From Oikopleura dioica (lineage: Eukaryota > Chordata > Appendicularia > Copelata > Oikopleuridae): a stretch of DNA of 64,000 nt. The stretch is from positions 5,022,001 through 5,086,000 of the forward strand of contig OU015569.1 of assembly GCA_907165135.1 (NCBI GenBank), given 5' to 3'. Of the stretch, positions 55,907 to 64,000 are shown in pieces (within the stretch, counting starts at the first letter, position 1; every line of letters begins with the position of its first letter). The notes under the pieces were generated by a model. The model was not told where the DNA came from and made no database searches. It saw only the letters and a program-made list of their open reading frames with translations. Made by a program: the position numbers and the translations under genes.

Positions 55907-56699
55907 AAAAAAGAAAGAATCATCACATATGTAAACCACAAATTCAGAGACCGAGAAGATTAAAAATCCTTATCGCTTCAAAGTACGTAGCTTTAGCAGC
56001 TTTGATTCTTTGTGTTTGCCTGCCAAGGTGTATTAGTAGACTAGTAGATTATTTAAAATAATATTGATTACGGGCTAAAAAGTACAGTAACGCCGCTAGA
56101 GACTGCGCGACGCCCCGACAAAGATTACCATGTCAAAATCGTTTCAGAATGACGGAAGAAGAATGTACCCGTGTTTTTGAAAAGTCATTTCGAAAAGAGC
56201 TGATTTTCAAAAATGAAAAAAAGCAGTTGAGCTTGGCGCGCCCGCCGAACTCGCTCTCCTTTTCAAATTTGCCCAAGAATGTTAAAAAAAGCGGCAAATG
56301 GTGACTAAATCAAACGGCTTTCTTTGGTATTTCTACGTTTTAGATTTTGTTTGACTGTTATTATATTGCTCTTACAGATCGATTCGAACACAACGTTGCA
56401 TAAAAATGATTATAAATTATAATCATCATTAAAAGTCTGAATAGATTAGCTGAGCTTTAAAGTGCCTCCGTAAGAAAATTTTAAAACTGATCACAATCAA
56501 TAACAAATTGCTCTGTTATTAATAAATATTTGTTCACGCTCTATATCTAAATTGATGACAATCGGAGGTAGAAATTCCAAATGAAGCGAGCCGTGGAAAT
56601 ATCAGATTCTTGCTAGTTTGTGGAGAAATTCACTTCTATTTGTTTTGATACTGTAATGAGCTTTATTAGTATTTATGCAGTAATCAGTAAGAAACTCAT
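55907..56699. other. No convincing gene
   Basis: AT-rich, with no supported exon or RNA gene. Confidence 0.4.
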
Positions 56700-56900
56700 G
56701 GAACCTGTGTTTAAAACCTGAGTCAGGGCTAGGAAGATCCCTAATGTAAGGCCGCTTTTTTTTAATGAAACCGCAAGGCGGCTTCACGAAATTATCCTTC
56801 CAAGCTATTTCTAAATTACAGTCATGCCGCCTCGCGGCTTTTCATTAGATCTTCCACGCCCCGACATGCTTTCAGGTTTTCTTACGCCCAGGTTTGAGCT
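56700..56900. repeat. Family A miniature element, copy 5
   Basis: Left end GAACCTGTGTTTAAAACCTG, right end TCAGGTTTTCTTACGCCCAG...GGTTTGAGC, interior hairpins CCGCAAGGCGGCTTC and GCCGCCTCGCGGC. Same architecture as the copies at 7308, 8405 and 9652. Confidence 0.7.
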
Positions 56901-57830
56901 GCCAAATGAGTGAGATATTATTGAAGTGAGACGCATTCTTTGGATACATTCATCGGCGCTGCGTTCTCGGCGAGTGGGGGTGCGAGAGCGGCGTCTTTTG
57001 GGGGGAGGGAGTCTCCGTCCGTTCATCGAGCCCGATCGAGCTCTTCTAGCTTGCTCTAATTAGGAGTCACGTGGCACTTTGTCCGAAGTGACGCTTTTCG
57101 CCTGGCTCTCGGCAGTTTCTCGATTTTGGTTCGTTCTGGCGGGGTCCAGGCTGCCTAACCCTGAGACGCACGTCAGCAGAGAGAATCAGAGAATCAAGAA
57201 CGCCCGGCCCAGGAACACCTCGACCGTCAGCCCGAACTGTAAGTACAAGAGTAACACCCTGCGCAATCCCAGGCAGCTCGAGGAGACGAGAACTAGGCAA
57301 TAATTATTGAGGAAATGAGGCTTTTTTGAGTTTGGCGGCACGCCCCGTGAATGGAAAAACGGCCGAATCAAATCGAGCACAGCAATTAGAAATTTATTTT
57401 CCTCAAATTCAGAATTAGGAATTTCAATTTTTCACAATGTTAGAAAGTGTTTGTTTATCTTGAATAAGAAAATCGGAAATTCTGAAAGAAGAATTTTGAA
57501 AGTGCAAATAACGGAATGAATATTTCATTAGTTTTTCTTAATGTGTTTTTTTATTCTTTATTTATTTTTTTCCTCATTTTTAAAATTTACAGGTAGAATT
57601 TATTAAAACAGATGTTTATTAATTTTTAAGCGGGAGTATTTTAATTATGTGTTTATTTATTTCAGAAATTTAAAAACTATTTTGTAAATTGAAAATATCT
57701 ATATTTTATATACAATATTGTTTATATACAATATTATAAATAATAAAATTCCGGATCGCGAAAAATTCAAAACGCGCAAAAAGGCCTACAGACACGTTTT
57801 TCATAATTTTCCCAGCCACGGTCTCTCAGT
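56901..57830. other. GC-rich patch (56.93-57.30 kb) then AT-rich spacer
   Basis: Frames on both strands in the GC-rich part (for example + 57079-57303, KNARPRNTSTVSPN) show no domain. This looks more like a promoter or untranslated region than coding sequence. 57.4-57.75 kb is AT-rich and empty. Confidence 0.25.
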
Positions 57831-57948
57831 TTTTGCGTAAAAAGCGTCGCGCTTTCGTAATTATTCGCCCGAATTCAAGTTCAAGGGCGAGTTTAATTCT
57901 TGGCGGCATTTGCTTACTACGCTCGTGGTGCGTCTGGGCCGGCGGCGG

Positions 57949-58045
57949 CCAATCAGCGCCGGGCTCCATTCATGGGAGCGCCCTTTCCAGTGCCGGCCAA
58001 TCAGCGCGCTGCTGGCGGACTTAAAGCGCGCAATTCGAATTGCGC
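57949..58045 (+). promoter_or_regulatory. Promoter-like segment with two CCAAT boxes and a palindrome
   Basis: Two near-identical NF-Y sites (GGCCAATCAGCGC at 57947 and 57995) are 48 bp apart. A TATA-like CTTAAA follows at 58020, overlapping a perfect 18-bp palindrome GCGCAATTCGAATTGCGC (58028-58045). A donor-like GTAAGT occurs at 58243. This resembles a cell-cycle-type promoter on the + strand. The target gene is unclear: it could be the unrecognised gene at 59 kb or an upstream cyclin E promoter. Confidence 0.5.
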
Positions 58046-58249
58046 ACTTTGTTATTCTCCACTAAAACCAGCTCAATATTTTTCTAAGGGGCTCGTGTTG
58101 AATGCGCCCCAACGCGCGGCCTCCACCACACTCATCGCTACAGCCACCCTTTTTACTATAAAAATACACTTAGAATTTTTTGTCTTAAAAAATCTGAAAT
58201 CAACGAAGAAAATCTAGATATTTTCATCAGGAATCGATACCGCGCAGAA

Positions 58250-59067
58250 TGTAAGTCCAAATAAACTAGCTCTGATCAACAGATAAACGCAATTGAATGA
58301 ATAAAAAGATCATTTTTAAAAAATGGAGTCAATTGTAATTATGTTAATTATCATCTTATTTTGAGGTCAGCTCGTAATTATTTTGGAAAACCGTTTCTTT
58401 TCTTCTTCATCATTTTCAAAAGCTCTCAACTTATCATCGATTCCTAGCTTTGAAGTCTTTGGAACCAAAGTTCTAGGGCGCCAGTTTTTTACTGATAAGG
58501 ATGGACAGTATCTAATAAAGTAAAGCCCGAGGCCCAGGCGGTGCTCGATCATTTTTTTCGGCTCTTGAATTTCGGCTTAATTTCTTTAATTTCGCGTGTT
58601 TTATTGTTTCTTGGAAGCGGTATATAATCCAACTATCAGGGGTGTAAAGATATAGAATCTATATTGAAATCGCGCGTTGAGACTCGCCAATTTTCAACAA
58701 GAAAAAGAGAGAGCCCGGGCGAAAATAGAGTTTACATTTTTAGCAGGAGCGAAAATTAAACGTTGTTCTTGGCTTGGTATTTATTTGGTCTCTGGGACGG
58801 AAGTTGCCCGCGGAACAGCGATTCACTCTTTTCTTTTCTTTCTTCTTTAGGTTAAATTTAAGCCCCTAAAATTTGACATTTATAACTTTTAAGGCCGCTC
58901 TTTTAGGGATACGTTTTTTGAGAATCGTAAATTTAAATCTTTGGGTGGGAAATTGACAATTGGGCGACTCACTCTTCTGTTTCGTAAAGACACTTTTTCA
59001 AGCGCGTTTTTAGGAGCGCAAGATTGGAGGAAGGAAAAGATTTGTTTGCTAGTAGGGATTAAATAAT
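58250..59067. other. No convincing gene
   Basis: Minus frames at 58367-58552 and 58889-59170 lack splice partners or domains. The second overlaps a better + strand exon at 59.1-59.28 kb. Confidence 0.3.
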
Positions 59068-60838
59068 CTGGTAAATTCGATCTGCCGATTCTGAACGGCT
59101 TTTTCCACGTAGTTTGGTCGAGACCGGGACCAACCTTTCCACGTTCGATACGTCGCTCCCCGCGGCACAATTCGAGAAATTCGAAAGAGACTCTCTCCTA
59201 CTAGAATACCAGCCAGACCTCGAGAAATTTATTTCCTATTACTACGGAGCGGCTAATGAAGAGCTGCTACGTTTGTCAATGTAAGTCCTTGAAGCGGAAG
59301 CTTCGAAAAGAGAAAACAGCTGCTTTTTCTTTGATTGAATATCACTCCGAACTCAGCGTGAGACTCCAAAGGAGTTGATAGATTGTCGATGCAAATCTAT
59401 GGGAGCAGTCTTTTTAGGTTCCCACTATGACGACTTAGCCCTTGCGAAGTCGCATATTCCCATGGATATTCCTACTCGCTTTCTCAAATTCGAAACATGA
59501 CGTATTGAATCGAGTCGATTCTTTTTCAATAAAACTATATTTGAAGACATATACTATATATGATATATAGGCCCTATATGACTTTAATATTATTTCAGTA
59601 TAACAAAAGGAATATTATTAATTTCACTTATATTTTGCAAATAATATTCCTTCCGTTTGTTTGTTTATTTTTTGTTTGAAGCGGTAATCTGCACAGTTAC
59701 ATACTGGCTAATGCTTCGGGGACTTGACGCCCCGATGCCAAATGTCCATAGTAACACCTAAAGTCTCCATAAGCCCAGCGCACAAAAAAAGGCAGAGAGT
59801 TCTTAATCAAAAACACAATCGGTATTTTTTGCCTTCTTTTCTAATAGGCTTTATTTTTAGATAGCTGCTAGCTGACGCCGGAGCCAAACTGGGTGCCTTA
59901 TGTCTGGACGGCGATCTGGGTAAGTCGTGGCTTTTCGTAGCGCCTTGTCATCTCGTACGGGCCATCTTGTTAGAAAACTGATCGACATGTCTGTCCGGAA
60001 TTCAAGTTTTAATGATATACAGGGCGCTTCCTGGCCCTCTCTACTTAGAATTAACTTTCTCGATTTCTCCATTTTCGACTAACGATAAAGATATCACACG
60101 TGGCAGGGCGGAGGAAACCGGAATCTGGTTTCACTTGCGTGAAATGCTACTACTGCAACAGGCCGAGCATTTAGAGCCGGTAATCTGGACCGGTTTCGGC
60201 GAGGGTGTGAGTTTCATTTCATTCTCACACCCGACTTTTCGAATTTAGTAATTAGAGGATAAGTATTATCGGCTTAACTTGACTGTTACAGTCATTATCT
60301 GTTCACAGGATGCTCGCAATTGATCATTTTCGGAAGAGATCAATATGATATTGACAATAGAATGATTTTTTGCCGATCACTGTTCCGCTCTACACAAAAA
60401 TTTTACGCTCCGATTATGTCGTTTTAATCCGGAAGAGATTTTTAAGAATCGTCCCTTCCGGTCGCGTTTTTGGCGCACCGAATCAATGCGTTATTACTTA
60501 ATAACGCTTCATAAACGCTGTTCAATTAATCATCGTCTTGACAGTAGCGAACAATGGCAAGGGGCCAAGGGTCCCAGTCAGTTATATGGACGATCAAAAG
60601 TATCGAGCTGTTTGAGATCAATTATTTGAACTTGAATCCTGGACAGGCCATCCTCCCACATGTGCTCGAGCTCGGGCTATTTCTTTAACACGCTTGCGAT
60701 ATCAAAATTTCTTCGTTTAGTCAACTCAAGTCTCACGGAAAAGGTCGGACTCTCCGCACCCCGTCGCATGCAACGCCGAAGAACGAGCTGATCACAAGTT
60801 TCCTCAGACAGCGACCGCCAAGAATCACCCAGCCAAAT
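59068..60838 (+). CDS. Unrecognised multi-exon gene upstream of cyclin E (partial model)
   Basis: Exons with compatible phases: to about 59279 (NLSTFDTSLPAAQFEKFERD, DLEKFISYYYGAANEELLRL); a small exon near 59913-59931; about 60022-60204 (ALPGPLYLELTFSIS, EETGIWFHLREMLLLQQAEH); 60545-60609 (VANNGKGPRVPVSYMDDQKY); 60721-60838 (SRKRSDSPHPVACNAEERAD). The start and 3' end are unresolved. Continuing into 61011 would end within the first cyclin E exon in another frame. A minus frame at 59857-60072 (WPVRDDKALRKATTYPDRRP) overlaps and competes with this model. No family is recognised. Confidence 0.35.
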
Positions 60839-61015
60839 GTAAGATTCCTTAGTTTGAACTTAAAAGATCAAAATTGGAACTACTGGGTCTATTTTTTACT
60901 GAAATGTTTTTGAATATGTCCGAGATTCGGTAAATAGAATTTTCTTCTCTAGATAAATTGTTGTTATCCTAATTTGTCCCTGAGTTCTATCTCATTCACT
61001 GAAAGAGAGATCGCA

Positions 61016-63461
61016 ATGGCAGAGGAATCCATTTCATTAGTTGTCCCTATTTCGAAGATGACATTGAAAGAATCCCCACCAAAGCCGGCTTGTAGGCCGC
61101 TAGTCTTTAAGAAAAACAAGGAGGATGACGCTTCGGTAAGAAGAGCTGTGAGAGCTATGAATAACTGAAAAATGAGCGAAATTTCGAGGAGTCTAAGTGA
61201 GAAGGTTTATTTTTAGCGCCGACGCGTCTGCCTAGGGATACCTTTTCATTGAAGAATTTTTAGCTTGCTCCGATATCCGCCTTCTTGAAACTGGAGCCCC
61301 GCGCGGCGCCTCTCTAACTTGACCACAAACTCGGCTTCCTCGCATCATTAATAGTCTCCAGCTTGTCTACTCCCTTTAATTGGGAAGACGCAATTGGAAA
61401 GTTTTACATTTTTGATTACACATCAGCGAGACGAAATTTGAATTAAAGAATATTCATAAAACCGGGCTTATACTCCGCGTTCCGACTCAGTGGCCGCTTT
61501 ATCCGACTTTCGGTAGTTGTGTTCCAACGATAGAATTCAGCCAGCGAGAAATTTAGAGACCAACTTGATTTGATTGTAACTCAACTTAGTGATGTAATCG
61601 CCTACGAATGACGATTCTTAAAATTTCGACTATTTTTAGGGCAAAGAGAGAAAATCGTTTTAACAATGTTTAGCGGATGAGTGATGAGTCCTCAACAGAT
61701 GCATCTACAAATCCAGCTGCCGAGGAACGAGTACCACAGCCCAAGAGAACATGTCCACTGCCAAACATCACATGGGCTGAGCGGGAGCACGTCTGGGCAG
61801 AGCTGATCAAGCGCGAGAAACGACACAGACTCGACATGAAAGTTTTGAGCCATCATCCCGAAGTGACTCCGAGAATGCGCAGCGTTCTCATTGACTGGTT
61901 GATGGAGGTCAGCGAAGTCTATCGTCTCCACAGGTAAAGCATCAAAACATTGAGCAGCATAACTAACAGTAGCCAAGAGAAACAGTGTACAACGCCGTGA
62001 CATACGTGGATCGTTACTTAGCCCGTCAGACGCACCCTGTGCGCAAAAACGAGCTCCAGCTGATAGGCGTTTCTGCCCTTTTCTTCTCCGCCAAGCTGGA
62101 AGAGATCTACCCTCCGAAGCTAGTGGATTTTGCCTACGTTACCGATTCGGCGTGTACAGAAGTGGAGATGAGGGAAATGGAGCTGATAATGTTAAAGGTT
62201 CGGTTCCGACTTTTGTTTTTGGAAAGCTGCCACATCGTGAAACCTCATCAGGAAACGGCTAGGGGGATCGGCGAGGGATTAAACTAGATTTCAATCAAGT
62301 CCTTTAGAAGCTCCAGTGGGAGTTGAGCACGCCAACAGCGATCAGCTGGCTCAATCTCTACCTCCAAGTCGCCCAATTGCCGATGAACAACGATCACTTC
62401 CATCTCCCGCAGTATCCACAAGAGACATTTGTCCAGATCGCCCAGGTTTTTTTTTCGTGAAGAAATCTAATGAAAATTTAATTATTTTAGCTTATTGACC
62501 TCTGTCTGCTTGATATTCAATCGTTGAAGTTTTTGCCATCTCAGCTTGCCGCTGCCTGTTTATATCACTTTAGCTTGGGGTCGATCATTTTACAAATCAT
62601 TATCTAGTAGAACTTGAAAATTCGGGGCTTGAATCAACCCCTTTATTAGTAGTGAGGATATTGCACTCGACTGCTCCGGCTACAAAATGGAAGAAATTGC
62701 TGCTGCAATAAAGTAGGCAACTAATTTTAAACTCACGGACTAACAAATACCCCCAAGATGGGTGACTCCTTTTGCCGAGACGATTCGTGACGAAGGCCTT
62801 GCAGCATTGAAGTCGTTCCGAAAAGTCAAAGTAGAGGACGCGCACAACATTCAAACCCACATCAACAACGTTACTGTGCTTGTAAGTTTTCCTTTATGTT
62901 GTCAACGCGGATTTTAAAACTTGCTGTCAGGAGAAAGCGCAGGCATTACAGACGAGTCGTTTCTCGCAACTATCGACGACATCTTCAAGCCGATGGAGCG
63001 CCACCCCTGAGACGCCGACAGACCTCAACATCCTCGTGACCCCTCAAAGTGAGGAGAGCTCGAAAGAAAACCCCTCAAATCCAGCTTCCACACGTTCCCG
63101 AAAGCGCCCCTCGGTCGAGCCAGTCGCCGCGCACATTGACCCCAAACGGCTAGCATCAGAAAGCGGCGCTTTCCCAGCAACACCTGACACCTCGCCACTG
63201 GCTTTGAGCCACTCCTCCTCGTTGTCCACGTCCCCTAATGCCGGCCAGAGTGGCAGTGCCAGTGGCAGCACCTCCGAAATCGCCCCCGAAGACATTGAAG
63301 ACGACGAAGATGATGTTCCCGAGCGAGTGCCCTTTGCGCCCCTCAAATACGAAGAAGAAAGCCAAGACTCGACTGGGAGCAGTCTCTCAGCGACTGATCT
63401 CGCCGAAGAGATTGATTTGCCACTTGAAGACGAGAGTGCCGATGTGCAGCCGATTAGTTAA
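61016..63461 (+). CDS. CCNE: Cyclin E
   Basis: CDK2-activating G1/S cyclin, nuclear. Eight exons, all GT-AG in phase: 61016-61135, 61674-61933, 61978-62197, 62308-62445, 62491-62579, 62653-62712, 62758-62881, 62931-63461. After an N-terminal Lys/Pro-rich part comes the cyclin box: PEVTPRMRSVLIDWLMEVSE, VYRLHRETVYNAVTYVDRYL, QLIGVSALFFSAKLEEIYPP, KLVDFAYVTDSACTEVEM (cyclin E type FAYVTDGAC), LQWELSTPTAISWLNLYLQV, LPQYPQETFVQIAQLIDLCL and EDAHNIQTH. The C-terminal tail is long (about 175 residues), Ser/Pro/acidic, with several TP sites (SATPETPTD, PATPDTSP) that could serve as Fbw7-type phosphodegrons, as known for cyclin E. The tail is longer than in vertebrates. Confidence 0.95.
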
Positions 63462-64000
63462 ACTTAGGAAGGGGCTGTCAATCTCGCTCTGGTCAGTATT
63501 TAAAATAGAGTTTCAAAATCTCTCTCTCTCTCTCTTCAAATTCACATCCCTCCCACAGTTCTCTTCCGTTTTCCAGGCTGGAAAACATTCTAGGCCGAGA
63601 AAGGTGAAAACAAGGTGTCCTTCTCGAAGGCCTGCTCCTCGTCAGTTATCTTCCGTTATCGAAAGTAAACAGCGTTTCTGGTGCGCGTCAAAAGCGAATT
63701 GGAATATTTCAATACCCCTCTGTATTATAAGTTCAATCCACGTTTGCGGCCTTCCCCACAATTTCTTCCAAAAAAGAAAATACAAGCATTGTGCCCTGCT
63801 TTCTTCTGCAAACCAAAATTAATATCTAATAATGCCCTGTGTTAGTAACCCTGCTCTTGACCCCGAAACCCTCTTTTTCGACAATTTCAACACTCAGTTC
63901 AAGGATGCACTCGCCTTAACTCTGTGCTCTAAAAATCAATTTTGCCATAAAAAACAGAACATAATAACAACGCAGCATTCGTTTCGTCTCCTGTGATGGC
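63462..64000. other. Cyclin E 3' flank with TC microsatellite
   Basis: (TC)n near 63520-63535. A 54-codon + frame at 63832-63996 (MPCVSNPALDPETLFFDNFN) has no domain and may be untranslated sequence. Confidence 0.35.

Noticed and set aside
56811-57026. 71-codon minus frame (Arg-rich)
   Set aside because: Its 3' third lies in a family A repeat copy, and the rest is GC-rich low complexity without a domain.
59857-60072. 71-codon minus frame at 59.86-60.07 kb
   Set aside because: Protein-like and followed by AATAAA, but it conflicts with + strand exons that have good donor/acceptor sites and consistent phase. Kept only as an alternative.

Overview
The window reads as nuclear DNA of an animal with a very compact gene architecture. 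Most introns I can place are about 40-80 nt, both strands are densely used, and several introns appear to start with GA, GC or GG instead of GT. The recognisable proteins are animal ones: RBPJ/Su(H), cyclin E, an ANKLE1-type LEM/GIY-YIG nuclease, a BTB-bZIP factor of BACH type, an SLC27/FATP-type acyl-CoA synthetase, a POFUT-like fucosyltransferase and an HDGF-like PWWP protein. Together with a U2 snRNA gene and a tRNA-Glu gene, this fits a chordate with a reduced genome. An appendicularian tunicate (Oikopleura-like) is my best inference, because that group is known for tiny introns and G*-AG splice sites. I cannot confirm the species.

Layout, left to right. 0-13 kb: 3' ends of two unrecognised genes, a small PLAT-domain protein (-), a 1.46-kb inverted-repeat transposon, a ubiquitin-like-domain gene (-), several short unrecognised genes, and three copies of a small mobile repeat (family A). 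A tRNA-Glu(UUC) sits inside an intron of an unrecognised + strand gene. 14-18 kb: two convergent extracellular-protein genes, SRCR+TSP1 (+) and EGF+SEA-like+duplicated Cys module (-). 19-26 kb: FATP (+), BACH-like (-), U2 snRNA (+) and a coiled-coil/acidic gene (-).

26.7-44 kb is the most unusual part. An ANKLE1-type gene (ankyrin, LEM, GIY-YIG) is split by a 13.6-kb DNA transposon at 27829-41436. The element has about 460-bp terminal inverted repeats (TIRs) and a 3-bp ACT duplication. It encodes, on the minus strand, a zinc-finger protein, a transposase-like protein with an HGKG..DG motif and a Ulp1-type cysteine protease. It also holds a 1.2-kb GAGCT array, a nested hAT-type miniature element with a perfect 8-bp target duplication, and other inverted repeats. 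The host reading frame is continuous across the insertion. The TIRs also carry a GT donor and an AG acceptor in matching phase, so the element might be removed as an intron.

44.8-64 kb: PWWP protein (-), RBPJ (+, with two possible C termini), POFUT-like (-), a Pro/Gln-rich protein (-), a RING/zinc-finger protein (-) head-to-head with a small unrecognised gene (+), a CCAAT-box promoter-like segment, an unrecognised multi-exon gene (+) and cyclin E (+). RBPJ and POFUT-like products both belong to the Notch pathway in other animals. I have no evidence that their proximity here is functional.

All gene models were built by hand from reading frames and splice-site phase. Exon joins are inferences unless stated otherwise, and many 5' ends are unresolved.
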